Below are positions 8,459 through 17,367 of a stretch of DNA of 64,000 nucleotides, one piece after another. Position numbers and translations under genes: made by a program. Positions within the stretch are counted from its first letter, which is position 1. Each line of letters begins with the position of its first letter. The stretch covers positions 1 to 64,000 of the forward strand of contig JACCFC020000006.1 in the NCBI GenBank assembly GCA_020830965.2, written 5' to 3'. The notes under the pieces were generated by a model. That model was not told the DNA's origin. It was given only the letters and a program-made list of their open reading frames with translations, and searched no databases. The DNA comes from Neisseriaceae bacterium TC5R-5. Lineage in GTDB: Bacteria > Pseudomonadota > Gammaproteobacteria > Burkholderiales > Chromobacteriaceae.

Positions 8459-9833
8459 ACGGCAGCGTGCTTGGCTGCAAGCCTGCACTGCTACCGCAAA
8501 TGAAACCAAACTATGGCAGCCTTATGGACGGCTAGTACGAGTCACTGGCATGGTAATGGAAGTTGTCGGCGTCAAGTTACCCGTGGGCAGTGCCTGTCAG
8601 GTGTCCTTGCTTGATAGCCAGATAGTGGATGCTGAGGTCGTCGGTTTTGCCGGTGACAAAACCTTTTTAATGCCTTTATCGAATGTACAGGGTTTGTTGC
8701 CAGGTACGCCGGTGACGCCCTTGCGGTCACAACATCCCCCGCAATACGGCCAGGCTGGGCCGGTACAGCTTGATAATCAGCAGACTGGGCGACAGGTGCC
8801 GGTGGGGATGAGTTTACTGGGGCGGGTGCTTGATTCGCTAGGCCGACCACTAGATGACAAAGGCCCTATTTATCCGGAGGCCTGGTTTCCACTCTACAGC
8901 CAACCGCTGAATCCCCTGAGTCGCTCACCTGTGCATGATGTTCTTGATGTCGGGGTGCGGGCAATCAATGGCCTGCTTACAGTGGGTAGAGGTCAGCGTT
9001 TAGGTTTGTTCGCCGGTTCCGGTGTCGGTAAGTCGGTATTGCTGGGCATGATGGCCCGTTTTACTCAGGCAGATGTGGTGGTGGTGGGTCTGATTGGTGA
9101 GCGCGGTCGCGAAGTGAAGGACTTCATCGATAATATCCTAGGAGAAGAAGGCATTGCCCGGGCGGTAGTGGTGGCGGCTCCTGCCGACCTACCTCCTTTG
9201 ATGCGTTTGCACGGAGCTGCCTATGCCACTGCGCTGGCCGAATATTTTCGGGCTCAGGGCAAGCAGGTACTGTTGCTGATGGACTCCGTTACCCGCTATG
9301 CAATGGCTCAGCGCGAAATTGCCTTGGCGATTGGTGAGCCGCCGGTCACCAAGGGTTATCCTCCCTCCGTATTTGCCAAGCTCCCGCAATTGATTGAGCG
9401 TGCAGGTAATGCCACCGCAGGTGGGGGATCTATTACTGGTTTTTATACTGTGTTGTCTGAAGGTGATGACCAGCAAGATCCAATCGCAGACTCAGCCAGA
9501 GCGATTCTGGATGGGCACTTTGTTTTATCGCGAGAACTGGCCGAAGCAGGGCATTACCCTGCCATCGACATTGAGCAGTCAATCAGCCGAGTGATGGTGG
9601 ATGTCGTGCCACAGCAGCAGACTGAATGGGCGCGCCATTTCAAACAGCTTTACTCTCGTTACCAGCGTAACCGCGATCTCATCAGCGTTGGTGCCTATGT
9701 CCCTGGCTCCGATCCTATCCTTGATGATGCCATCCGCCGGCAATTACCTATGGTGAGCTTCCTAACACAGCCTATGAATGAGTCGCATGATTATCGCTCC
9801 AGTTGTGAGCAATTGCACAGCGTTCTGATTTAG
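8439..9833 (+). CDS. fliI: Flagellum-specific ATPase FliI
   Basis: FliI is the hexameric ATPase of the flagellar type III export apparatus, releasing substrates from chaperones at the cytoplasmic face. Walker A is GSGVGKS at about residues 193-199 and Walker B is QVLLLMDS at about 275; the arginine-finger region [16 protein letters not shown] and the DGHFVLSR block are as in F1-type beta subunits. Length (464) is usual. It starts inside the end of fliH and is followed nine bases later by fliJ. Confidence 0.96.
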   Translation: MSQNLLERQRAWLQACTATANETKLWQPYGRLVRVTGMVMEVVGVKLPVGSACQVSLLDSQIVDAEVVGFAGDKTFLMPLSNVQGLLPGTPVTPLRSQHPPQYGQAGPVQLDNQQTGRQVPVGMSLLGRVLDSLGRPLDDKGPIYPEAWFPLYSQPLNPLSRSPVHDVLDVGVRAINGLLTVGRGQRLGLFAGSGVGKSVLLGMMARFTQADVVVVGLIGERGREVKDFIDNILGEEGIARAVVVAAPADLPPLMRLHGAAYATALAEYFRAQGKQVLLLMDSVTRYAMAQREIALAIGEPPVTKGYPPSVFAKLPQLIERAGNATAGGGSITGFYTVLSEGDDQQDPIADSARAILDGHFVLSRELAEAGHYPAIDIEQSISRVMVDVVPQQQTEWARHFKQLYSRYQRNRDLISVGAYVPGSDPILDDAIRRQLPMVSFLTQPMNESHDYRSSCEQLHSVLI

Positions 9834-9842
9834 GCATGAATC

Positions 9843-10295
9843 ATGGCTGAGAGCAAATATCTACTGCTGATACATTTAGCGGAAGACAAACAGAAAGCCG
9901 CCGCTGAGCGCATGAATAATGCGCAGAATAAATTAAACGAAGCCTATGCACGTATGCAACAACTAGAGAATTTTCGTGACGAGTATCGTACCCGTCTGAC
10001 CACTCATGCTACACAAGGTATGGGGGTGCTGCAGTATCAGGATTTCCAGCGTTTTCTTGGACGATTGAATGAAGCAGTCGTACAGCAGCAGAGTGAGATA
10101 GATCGCTGTACTCAAAGGTTTTTGCTGGAGCGACAGACCTGGCAGAGTGAATATAAAAAACTCAAAGCTTTTGGCAAACTGTTAGAGCGCGAGCAAGAGC
10201 GTGCATTACGCAAAGAAATTCGCCTACAACAAAAAGTGACCGATGAGTTTGCTGCTCGTCAGTTTTGGGATGCATCCCAGCAAACAGAAGATTAG
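9843..10295 (+). CDS. fliJ: Flagellar export chaperone FliJ
   Basis: FliJ is a short coiled-coil protein that sits in the FliI hexamer and helps couple the proton motive force to export. This 150-residue protein is almost wholly helical and charged, rich in Gln, Glu, Arg and Lys, starting AESKYLLLIHLAEDKQ, with no membrane segment. Identity rests on this pattern and on its place directly after fliI and before fliK. Confidence 0.88.
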   Translation: MAESKYLLLIHLAEDKQKAAAERMNNAQNKLNEAYARMQQLENFRDEYRTRLTTHATQGMGVLQYQDFQRFLGRLNEAVVQQQSEIDRCTQRFLLERQTWQSEYKKLKAFGKLLEREQERALRKEIRLQQKVTDEFAARQFWDASQQTED

Positions 10296-10359
10296 CCTTT
10301 CTACTTGCTGGCATGTTCCTTGCTTTGCTAAGTATAACGTTCACTTCTGTGAGTTTCTG

Positions 10360-11307
10360 ATGACTATGAATATCAATACTGCAAGCAGTGTGGTGGCTAA
10401 TAGCAAACCCAGCATGCCTGGTAGCAATGTGGCTGAGGCCTCGGCTGCTGCAGGCGGTGGCGATCTATTTGCCAGTCTGTTGGGCCTGCAAATGAATATG
10501 AGCACTTTGGGGGCTTCGTTTTTGCCTAGTGCCGATACTAATTTTTTAGCGCCAGATAAAAAAGCAGACGATGCCAAGCCTATTCAAACCGGAGAGTCTG
10601 TATTGCCGGACTCTTTGCTGCTGGCGGCGCTACCTGCTGCGATTCAAGCGCAATATCAGGTCAGCCCAGACTCATTAAGCAAAGTGGTTGATACCGCTGA
10701 CAGTGCTAAATTGTTGAATCTCAAACCGGACGTGCAAAGCTTATTGGGTGCGGATAATAAGCCAGCTCATTTGTTGTCACAAGCGCAGCAAGATTTGCCG
10801 GATAGTAGTCAATTGGCCGTGCAATTTTTGCCGACGCAAACTCAAACCATGCCACAACAGGAAGTTGCCATTAACAAGCCACTCAATCTGGCCGTGGCGC
10901 TACCGGTGAATGATCCGAACTGGGGTAAGGCAATGAGTGAACAAGTGCTGGGGATGGTGAGTCTGAAAAATGATAAAGCGCAGATTCAGCTTAATCCACC
11001 GCAAATGGGCCCGATAGAAATTACCCTGAAGATGAATGGCAATGAACAAGCACAAGTATTGTTTGTTGCAGCGGTACCGGCTACCCGCGAGGCTTTGGAA
11101 AGCAATATGCACCGACTGACTTCGATGTTAGCGGCCAGCGGTATTCAACTGACTGATTCGCAAGTATCCAGTGGGCAGTCTGGTCAACAGCAACAGGCGT
11201 TCCAGCGCGGTGCTGGTAAGCAAGCAATAGCGGAAGTCGAAGTCACCACATTAGATGCTTTAGCACCATCGAAAACAGGCAAAGACAGTTTAAGTATTTT
11301 TGCTTAG
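10360..11307 (+). CDS. fliK: Flagellar hook-length control protein FliK
   Basis: FliK is exported as a ruler during hook assembly and its C-terminal domain triggers the switch from hook to filament substrates. The C-terminal hook-length domain is clear: KDNAQIQLNPPQMGPIEI-like sequence at about residues 205-245 (KAQIQLNPPQMGPIEITLKM), followed by a Gln-rich tail. The N-terminal part is low complexity, rich in Ala, Ser and Pro, as expected for the ruler region. An open frame extends back to 10243, inside fliJ, but the methionine at 10360 starts a typical polar N-terminus; 10366 is an alternative. At 315 residues it is short for the family, which suggests a compact ruler. It is the last gene of the fli run and converges on flgL. 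Confidence 0.9.
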   Translation: MTMNINTASSVVANSKPSMPGSNVAEASAAAGGGDLFASLLGLQMNMSTLGASFLPSADTNFLAPDKKADDAKPIQTGESVLPDSLLLAALPAAIQAQYQVSPDSLSKVVDTADSAKLLNLKPDVQSLLGADNKPAHLLSQAQQDLPDSSQLAVQFLPTQTQTMPQQEVAINKPLNLAVALPVNDPNWGKAMSEQVLGMVSLKNDKAQIQLNPPQMGPIEITLKMNGNEQAQVLFVAAVPATREALESNMHRLTSMLAASGIQLTDSQVSSGQSGQQQQAFQRGAGKQAIAEVEVTTLDALAPSKTGKDSLSIFA

Positions 11308-11326
11308 CTGGTGTATTGAAGAAGAG

Positions 11327-11344
11327 GGCTGACTGTGTTCAGCC
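11327..11344 (+). terminator. Weak hairpin after fliK
   Basis: GGCTGA (11327-11332) pairs with TCAGCC (11339-11344), leaving a six-base loop, 20 bases after the fliK stop. There is no following T-run. It may act as a terminator together with the repeat element that begins at about 11343. Confidence 0.35.
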
Positions 11345-11421
11345 TTGCCGCACTACTTGTATTGTCTGCGTCTGTGCACCTTGGTTTGGGTACTCTTCGA
11401 GGTTTTGTTAGCGGCTCTAAG
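11343..11421 (+). repeat. Partial copy of the TIR element (copy 1, forward)
   Basis: This stretch matches the distal two thirds of the approximately 118-bp inverted-repeat element seen at 15341, 37414, 39999 and 50504: CCTTGCC, then a GTATTGTCTGCGTC block, then CTCTTCGAGGTTTTGTTAGC and GGCTCTAAG. The proximal third, including the left terminal repeat, is missing or replaced by the fliK hairpin. It sits between the convergent fliK and flgL genes. Confidence 0.75.
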
Positions 11422-11473
11422 CCACGCGTAGTTTTCTCTGGATAGTGACTAGAAAAACGAGTTGAATGAGTCA

Positions 11474-11499
11474 GCCATGCCTTTTTGAGAAGGCATGGC
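11474..11499 (-). terminator. flgL downstream hairpin
   Basis: A perfect 10-bp stem (GCCATGCCTT at 11474-11483 with AAGGCATGGC at 11490-11499) and six-base loop lies ten bases past the flgL stop. No clear U-run follows in the direction of flgL, so it may be a terminator or an mRNA 3'-end stabiliser. Confidence 0.6.
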
Positions 11500-11508
11500 G
11501 ATTAGCTC

Positions 11509-12432
11509 TTAAGAAACGTAGTTAAGCAAAGAGAGTTGCATAACTTTTGCATATGTTGCCTGCGTAAACTTTAGTGAAGTCTCTACCATCGTGAAGTTAC
11601 TGATGGCTTGTGGCATATCTAAATCCTGTAAATCACTGATGGCACTCGCATACTGAATATTCAAACTGCTACCCATATTTTGCACATTATCATTTTCTTG
11701 GCCTCTTGCTCCGATTGACGCCAAACCAACCGACAACTGCTGTTGTGCACTATCAACGGCATTGATTGCATTATTCAAGTCGGAGGCAAAAGTGGCTGGT
11801 TTGGGATTTTGGCCTAATAAATTATTGAGCTGCACTAAAGCATCAAAAGCCGCTGTGGGACTGCCGCCCGGCTGACCAAATACGGTACTGCCTGGATCAG
11901 AGATGGTGAGTAAACGTGAGGAGCTAATCTGCATATTACGCTGACCAGTGTCCCCCTGATAGCTTGCTACAGGTGTTGCTGCCAAACTAACCGCAAAAGG
12001 GACAGTATCAGTTTTATTGCCACTGAACAGATACTGGCCACGACCATCTGTGGCATTGGCATATCCCGTCAACTCGGTGAGACCACCTTGGACCTGGGTT
12101 TGTATCGCTTGTAGCTCTTGTGGCCCTAAGGCACCATTACCCGCCGAAATGGCCAGACTCTTCATGCTGATTAATAAGTCGGATGCACTCTTGACCGCTG
12201 TTTCTGATAGGGACAGCCACGAACTGGCCGCCTGTGTATTGTTGACAAACTGACTATTTTGCCCTTGAGACTGATTTAATTCTAGAATTCGTGCTGCTGC
12301 CACAGGATCATCTGCCGGAGTTAATACTCGCTTTTGGCTATCAATCTGCATATTCAGCTTGAGCAATTGAGACTGCAGGCTTTGCATATTGCTCGGGCCG
12401 GTTTGATAAATAGTATTAGAGCTGATTCGCAT
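11509..12432 (-). CDS. flgL: Flagellar hook-filament junction protein FlgL
   Basis: FlgL (HAP3) connects the hook cap zone to the filament and resembles flagellin at both ends. The N-terminus MRISSNTIYQ followed by QSQLLKLNMQIDSQKRVLTP and DDPVAAARILEL is diagnostic; the C-terminal helix SNFTMVETSLKFTQATYAKV is also typical. I set the start at 12432, where TAAGGA and a run of A residues precede the ATG; an upstream in-frame ATG at 12450 overlaps flgK and lacks a good site. Length is normal at 307 residues. It follows flgK by ten bases and probably shares the sigma-28 promoter before flgK. Confidence 0.95.
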   Translation of the reverse strand: MRISSNTIYQTGPSNMQSLQSQLLKLNMQIDSQKRVLTPADDPVAAARILELNQSQGQNSQFVNNTQAASSWLSLSETAVKSASDLLISMKSLAISAGNGALGPQELQAIQTQVQGGLTELTGYANATDGRGQYLFSGNKTDTVPFAVSLAATPVASYQGDTGQRNMQISSSRLLTISDPGSTVFGQPGGSPTAAFDALVQLNNLLGQNPKPATFASDLNNAINAVDSAQQQLSVGLASIGARGQENDNVQNMGSSLNIQYASAISDLQDLDMPQAISNFTMVETSLKFTQATYAKVMQLSLLNYVS

Positions 12433-12442
12433 TTTTTTTTCC

Positions 12443-14227
12443 TTAACCAAGCATATTCAAAACGCTATTAAAAATGGTCTGTGCGGTTTGAATAACCTTG
12501 CCAGAAGCTTGATAAGCTTGTTGGTAGATCAATAAATTTGCCAATTCTTGATCGAGATTCACTCCGGTCACATTAGACAAATTGGTCGACACCTGTTGCA
12601 GAGTGGTCGTTGCAGCTGTTGCCTGTAATTGTGCGGTATTAGTTTGGTTGCCCACTGAGGCTACCAAGGTGGAATAGTAGGTTTGATAGGATTGACCATT
12701 CACCAAGGCGGTATTCTGCTGATTGATCAATTGTTGCAGATTGGTATTGTCGCCGGGCGATGGCGTTCCTACTGGAGCAGGTCCTACAGTGAAGGTTTGT
12801 CCTGCTGTTGGCGCGCTGGATAATTGAAAACCAATACCTACGTCAACTGGAGGCGTTCCTATTGTTTGCAATTTAAAACTATTTGAACCCGTAGGAGCAT
12901 TTGAATCCACCACCACATTATATGGGCCACCACCGTTGGTTCCTGCAATTGTGGCAGTCATGGTTACCGGTATTGTGGCAGAAGCAGTAATCGTCATGCC
13001 CGTCATACCGATTGATGGATGTGTTGCAGCACTAGGAAATACCGGTGGTACGCTATTGATACTGGCGGCATAGCCGCCAGGTAAACTGGCCCATACCCCA
13101 CTCATGGTTGCCGTACCGCCGGCTCCTCCAGTCGAGACCATATTAGAGGCGGTACTCAGCTTGGCGGGGTCACCCATGATGACTCGCAAATTACTGGCTG
13201 CATTCTGCGGGTTGCTTGTGTAAGCGGACAGATCATTAAACATGGGTTGCCCAGGATTGCCGTTTGCATCCATACCCAGCTGACTTTGATAATTCATTGT
13301 CGCCGTAAAATTGATCGCTAAAGTCCCTAGCTGTTGGCGTGACTGCAAGAGTGGGCCATCGCGGAAGGTGAGTAAGCCTCCCAGTTGACCGCCAGTAATC
13401 AAGCTATTTGGAATCGGTGTCACTGTACCGTTAGGGTTATTAAACACTAACTCCAACGTGGTAGGGTCTGTCGCTAAAGGCTGTGTAGCTAAGGTATTGA
13501 CTTGCTGGCCGGCGACTAAGGTCTGGCCGCTACCAATATACACAATATAACTACCGTCAGATTGCGGTACTGCTTTTGTTGTGACTAATTTATTTAGTTC
13601 TAATACTGCTTGGTCGCGTTTATCCAATAGGGCATTTGGCTGAGCACTTGCTGGATTCGCTCCGGTTAGCGTAGCAATCTCAGTATTAAGGCTGGCAATC
13701 TGGGTAGCTAAGGCATTGATGCTATCGACCGTGGTTTTGATTTGCCCATTGGCACCTGTTTGCATTTGCTGCAATTGATCACCAACTGCATTGAATTTGC
13801 CGGCTAATGCTTGGGCCATGTTCAAGGCAGCTTGCCTGCTTGGTTGTGAGTTGGGTTGTTGTGACAGAGTTTGCAGGGCGCCAAAAAAATCTTGAAAAGC
13901 AGGGCTCAGACCAACTGAATTATCGGCCATCAAATTATTAATCTGGTTGAGCTGATCAACCTGGGTTTGATAATAGCTGGTGTTCGCTTGAGCATTGCGT
14001 ACCTGGGCGGTCAGAAACTGGTCATAAGTACGCAGCACATTGGTAATATCTACGCCTTTTCCCAAGAAGCCAAAACTATAATTTTGGGGGGTACGGTCAC
14101 CTTGCGTAACGTACTGAGCGTTATAGCCTGCAGTAGAAACATTGGCCATATTATTACTGGTGACTGTTAAGCCCGCTTGGGCGGCATTCAGTCCGCTAAC
14201 ACCTATTCCAAAAATACTGGAGCCCAT
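12443..14227 (-). CDS. flgK: Flagellar hook-filament junction protein FlgK
   Basis: FlgK (HAP1) is the first junction protein added to the finished hook. The N-terminus GVSGLNAAQAGLTVTSNNMA and NVSTAGYNAQYV is the rod/hook/HAP signature, and the C-terminus has the matching helix GVNLDQELANLLIYQQAYQA followed by TAQTIFNSVL. At 594 residues it is longer than the enteric protein (about 547), the extra length lying in a Thr/Ala/Gly-rich variable surface domain at about 360-500. GGGGAGAGGAGAAC precedes the ATG. A sigma-28-like promoter lies just upstream. Confidence 0.96.
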   Translation of the reverse strand: MGSSIFGIGVSGLNAAQAGLTVTSNNMANVSTAGYNAQYVTQGDRTPQNYSFGFLGKGVDITNVLRTYDQFLTAQVRNAQANTSYYQTQVDQLNQINNLMADNSVGLSPAFQDFFGALQTLSQQPNSQPSRQAALNMAQALAGKFNAVGDQLQQMQTGANGQIKTTVDSINALATQIASLNTEIATLTGANPASAQPNALLDKRDQAVLELNKLVTTKAVPQSDGSYIVYIGSGQTLVAGQQVNTLATQPLATDPTTLELVFNNPNGTVTPIPNSLITGGQLGGLLTFRDGPLLQSRQQLGTLAINFTATMNYQSQLGMDANGNPGQPMFNDLSAYTSNPQNAASNLRVIMGDPAKLSTASNMVSTGGAGGTATMSGVWASLPGGYAASINSVPPVFPSAATHPSIGMTGMTITASATIPVTMTATIAGTNGGGPYNVVVDSNAPTGSNSFKLQTIGTPPVDVGIGFQLSSAPTAGQTFTVGPAPVGTPSPGDNTNLQQLINQQNTALVNGQSYQTYYSTLVASVGNQTNTAQLQATAATTTLQQVSTNLSNVTGVNLDQELANLLIYQQAYQASGKVIQTAQTIFNSVLNMLG

Positions 14228-14254
14228 GTTCTCCTCTCCCCTTCATTAACTAAT

Positions 14255-14281
14255 ATATCGGTTATTAGTACCAAAACTTGA
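14255..14281 (-). promoter_or_regulatory. Sigma-28 (FliA) promoter of flgKL
   Basis: Reading the minus strand, TCAAGTTT (ending the -35 box TCAA) is followed after exactly 15 bases from TCAA by ACCGATAT. The consensus is TAAA/TCAA-N15-GCCGATAA, and the TCAAG form is the one known from Pseudomonas FliA promoters. The predicted start would be about 20 bases before the flgK ATG. The flgM promoter in this window has the same -35 form. Confidence 0.7.
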
Positions 14282-14315
14282 TAGCCAATAGAATTTGCAA
14301 ATCTACCAATACGAT

Positions 14316-15293
14316 TCAGCTACGCGCCATCTGCTGAGCCAGCGATGCCGCTACATCTACGAGTTTTCGGGCATAGCGTGGATCTGTGGCATAGCCCCCG
14401 GTTTGCAGACCCTGGGCGAAGCCATACATATTCTGCCCTTGGTTCAGCACATTTTTGTAGCGCGGAGAGTCTTTCAGTAAATTGGCGTAGTCATTGAATG
14501 CGGCGCTGTAAGAGTCATATGAACGAAACTTCTCTACACGCTTTTGCGCGACGCCGTTTTCGTACTCAGTGGTCATCACGCTAACGGTTTTGCCTTGCCA
14601 GGCGGTTGTTGCTTTAATCCCAAACAAATTGTGGCTATTGCTGCCATCCTCGTGCCGGATAGCTCGTTTGCCCCAGCCACTCTCCAAGGCCGCATGGGCG
14701 ACTACCGCTTCCGGAGCGACGCCCAGTTTATTGGCCGCTTCACGAGCGTGTGGCAGCATTGCATTAACAAAATCCCGATTGCCCCCGGTGCTAATCGCGG
14801 GAGCTGCCTGTGTTTTACTACTACTAACTGCCGTGCCTTCGTTGAGCTGTTGCTGCGTTTGCTGATAAGCCAAGAGGGCTTTAATGCTATTTGGCCGTAC
14901 TTCCAAATGAGGGGAAGGGGCCAGGCGCACGACTTTATGAGCATCATCATCCGGCGTGAAATTAGATTGTTTGGCAATTTGGCGATACAACATATCTCCT
15001 AAGCCCATGCCGCCACTTGCACTCAAAGTCTGCGCCATTTGCTGATCGTACATACTTTGATAGGTATTAAGATCATTCGACTCCGGATCAGTATCAAACT
15101 TGGTCTCGCGCATACTTTTCAGCAAAGTGCTCATAAGTAAGGCTTCAAATTGAGAGGCAACCTGGCGAGCGGCCCCCTTGGGGTCCTTAATTGCCTGCGC
15201 TTTGAGATTACTTAACTGTTGCGGATCAACTGCCAGTTGCTGATTAAGCAAGTCGCTGGAGCTAATACTGGGGCTAGTAGATGGAATCGCCAT
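14316..15293 (-). CDS. flgJ: Rod cap and peptidoglycan hydrolase FlgJ
   Basis: FlgJ caps the growing rod and locally cuts peptidoglycan. This is the two-domain form: an N-terminal rod-cap domain (about 1-110, with ASQFEALLMSTLLKSMRET and GGMGLGDMLYRQI) and a C-terminal glucosaminidase domain (about 170-325) with the catalytic Glu in HAALESGWGKR and FGIKA, then YDSYSAAFNDYANLL. AAGGAGAAATAA precedes the ATG. Unlike its neighbours it is separated from the gene upstream (flgI) by 212 bases that hold a repeat element. Confidence 0.95.
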   Translation of the reverse strand: MAIPSTSPSISSSDLLNQQLAVDPQQLSNLKAQAIKDPKGAARQVASQFEALLMSTLLKSMRETKFDTDPESNDLNTYQSMYDQQMAQTLSASGGMGLGDMLYRQIAKQSNFTPDDDAHKVVRLAPSPHLEVRPNSIKALLAYQQTQQQLNEGTAVSSSKTQAAPAISTGGNRDFVNAMLPHAREAANKLGVAPEAVVAHAALESGWGKRAIRHEDGSNSHNLFGIKATTAWQGKTVSVMTTEYENGVAQKRVEKFRSYDSYSAAFNDYANLLKDSPRYKNVLNQGQNMYGFAQGLQTGGYATDPRYARKLVDVAASLAQQMARS

Positions 15294-15340
15294 TTATTTC
15301 TCCTTCATCCTTTGACTTAAAGCAAAATCTGCGCCAATAA

Positions 15341-15459
15341 TAAGAGCCGCTAACAAAACCTCGAAGAGTTCCTGAGCCGAGGTGTGCCGACGCAGACAGT
15401 ACCAGTAGTACGGCAAGGAGGCACAACGCGGGATCAGGGGTTTTGTTAGCGGCTCTAAG
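15341..15459 (-). repeat. TIR element, full copy (copy 2, reverse)
   Basis: A complete copy of an about 118-bp element. Its ends are inverted repeats: TAAGAGCCGCTAACAAAACC on the left against the complement of the right end, with one mismatch in 20. TAA flanks both ends. Inside are the family blocks CCTCGAAGAG, GACGCAGACAGTAC and CGGCAAGGAGGC. It contains no open frame of note. It lies between flgI and flgJ, inside what should be a single operon. Confidence 0.88.
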
Positions 15460-15480
15460 GGCGATTACAAGTCGCCCTTA
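15456..15480. terminator. Hairpin between flgI and the TIR element
   Basis: TAAGGGCGA (15456-15464) pairs perfectly with TCGCCCTTA (15472-15480) around a seven-base loop. It lies 26 bases beyond the flgI stop in the direction of transcription and overlaps the end of the repeat element. No T-run follows, so termination strength is doubtful; it could partly isolate flgJKL from flgI. Confidence 0.45.
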
Positions 15481-15505
15481 GAGCTATGGATATCTTTTAA
15501 GGTAA

Positions 15506-16606
15506 CTAGATAATCTGCAAATCTGCTTGCAAAGCACCTGCAGATTTCATCGCTTGCAGAATCGAGACAAGGTCCTGCGGTGTCGCGCCCAAAGCATTTA
15601 ACGCACTGACTACGCTGGAAAGATTACCGCTACCAGGTACGTTCATGACGCGGCCACCAGCACTACTGATATTGATATTGGCCTGATTAGTCGTCGTTGT
15701 TTGTCCTCCGGACAGAGCATTAGGCTGACTAACCTGGGGCGTATTATTGACTGTTACTGATAAATTGCCATGGGAGACTGCACAAGGAGCCAAAGTGACT
15801 GCTCGATTCATCGCAATTGACCCGGTGCGTGCATTGATAATAACTACAGGGGAGACTTCTGCCGGATCAACGGCAATATTTTCCATTCTTGATAAAAACT
15901 GTACCCGTTGATTGCTATCAAAAGGAGCGCGTACCTCAATCAAACTCCCATCTATTGCTCGCGCGGTACTTGGACCAAATTCTTTATTAATTGCCTGCAT
16001 GACGCGATTAGCTGTAGTAAAGTCCGCCTCGCGCAGTTCAAGATTGATAAATTCGCCATCTCCTAATGCAGTTTGTACTTGGCGCTCAACCGTCGCTCCG
16101 GCTGGAATTCTACCGACACTTAGCTGATTGATCTGGGCGGAGCTTCCACCTGCGGCCGCACCCGCCCCCCCTACTACTACATTGCCTTGTGCCATGGCAT
16201 AAATCTGGCCATCAGCGCCTTTTAGCGGTGAGAGTAGCAAGGTGCCACCACGCAAACTTTTGGCATCCCCTATCGACGACGCTGTCACATCAAGTGCTTG
16301 TCCTGGGCGGGCAAAGGGGGGCAAGGTAGCGGTTAAGGAAACGGCGGCAACATTTTTGGGATCCAAGCGCGTACCCGGTGGAATTTGCACACCTAACTGA
16401 TTCAACATATTTGCCATGGCCTGACCCGTAAAGGGTGAGGAGGTTACCTTATCACCACTGCCATCCAGCCCTACCACTAAACCATAACCAATTAATTGGT
16501 TAGGTCGTACGCCTCCGACATTGGTTAAATCTTTCAAACGCTGTGGTGCCGCCATTAGGGGGCTTATCCCTAATAGTAAGGCAATAGCCAGAATAAAATA
16601 TTTCAT
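15506..16606 (-). CDS. flgI: Flagellar P-ring protein FlgI
   Basis: FlgI builds the periplasmic P ring around the rod. It has a signal peptide (cleaved near GISPLMAA) and the family N-terminus RLKDLTNVGGVRPNQLIGYG followed by LVVGLDGSGD. The conserved block NQLGVQIPPGT and the C-terminal LVSILQAMKSAGALQADLQI are present. Length (366) is usual. It is the eighth gene of the flgB-L run. Confidence 0.96.
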   Translation of the reverse strand: MKYFILAIALLLGISPLMAAPQRLKDLTNVGGVRPNQLIGYGLVVGLDGSGDKVTSSPFTGQAMANMLNQLGVQIPPGTRLDPKNVAAVSLTATLPPFARPGQALDVTASSIGDAKSLRGGTLLLSPLKGADGQIYAMAQGNVVVGGAGAAAGGSSAQINQLSVGRIPAGATVERQVQTALGDGEFINLELREADFTTANRVMQAINKEFGPSTARAIDGSLIEVRAPFDSNQRVQFLSRMENIAVDPAEVSPVVIINARTGSIAMNRAVTLAPCAVSHGNLSVTVNNTPQVSQPNALSGGQTTTTNQANINISSAGGRVMNVPGSGNLSSVVSALNALGATPQDLVSILQAMKSAGALQADLQII

Positions 16607-16642
16607 ATGTTTGATCCGATTTCCAAGAGGTCGATAGGGCGT

Positions 16643-17323
16643 TTAAATAGGTAAAATACTCAGGAAAAACCGCGATAACCAGCCCGGCTCATTGTAAAGC
16701 CTATTATTACCCTTGGTTTGCTGCTCTATGCGAGCATCCGCCAATTTAAGTGATGACAAAGATCGATCAGAACCGATATCGCGAGGATTTGCTACGCCAG
16801 ATAAACGAATAGACTCTGTATCGCTATTAATCCGGACCACTTTTTCGCCGCTTACTACCAAGTTACCGTTGGCCAAGACATCAATCACCGTGACGGTAAT
16901 CGAACTGATAAACGAGGTAGCCACTTTATTGTCGCCCTTGCCCGTATTATTTGCCGAGCCGTTTCCGGTAAAATTAGTTCCGCCGAATTGATTGGCAAGA
17001 CCGCCCGGCAAGAACGGAATTTTCATCCCGGCACTAATGCTGCTATTTAATGCAGAAGTACGCGTATTGGTGGTTTGCTCAGTAGCGGAGGTAGTGGAGC
17101 GTTCCTGAATATTTACTGTCAAAGTATCGCCAACATAAGCGGGCACTCGATCCTGAAATAGAGGCCGATAACTTACTGCCTGATAGATGGAACCATTATT
17201 AGCAATGCTGACAGCTTGTGGTTGGGGGCGGGCGCTGGTAGGTTGCTGTACCAGTGGTGGCTCTTGCACTACACAAGCGGAAAGTAGTGCAAGTAGAGTC
17301 GCTGATAATAATATTTTCTTCAT
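16643..17323 (-). CDS. flgH: Flagellar L-ring lipoprotein FlgH
   Basis: FlgH is the outer-membrane lipoprotein that forms the L ring. The lipobox is LLSAC with the lipidated Cys at residue 17. Family motifs are LFQDRVPAYVGDTLTVNIQE, the SVADPRDI-like ANPRDIGSD and the C-terminal GWLSRFFLSILP. I place the start at 17323, where GAAAGAGG lies seven bases upstream; the frame stays open to 17359 but that ATG sits close to the flgG stop and would spoil the signal peptide. Confidence 0.95.
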   Translation of the reverse strand: MKKILLSATLLALLSACVVQEPPLVQQPTSARPQPQAVSIANNGSIYQAVSYRPLFQDRVPAYVGDTLTVNIQERSTTSATEQTTNTRTSALNSSISAGMKIPFLPGGLANQFGGTNFTGNGSANNTGKGDNKVATSFISSITVTVIDVLANGNLVVSGEKVVRINSDTESIRLSGVANPRDIGSDRSLSSLKLADARIEQQTKGNNRLYNEPGWLSRFFLSILPI

Positions 17324-17367
17324 TCTGTACCTCTTTCGTAACCATTTATTGCAGGGCATTAGACCAC

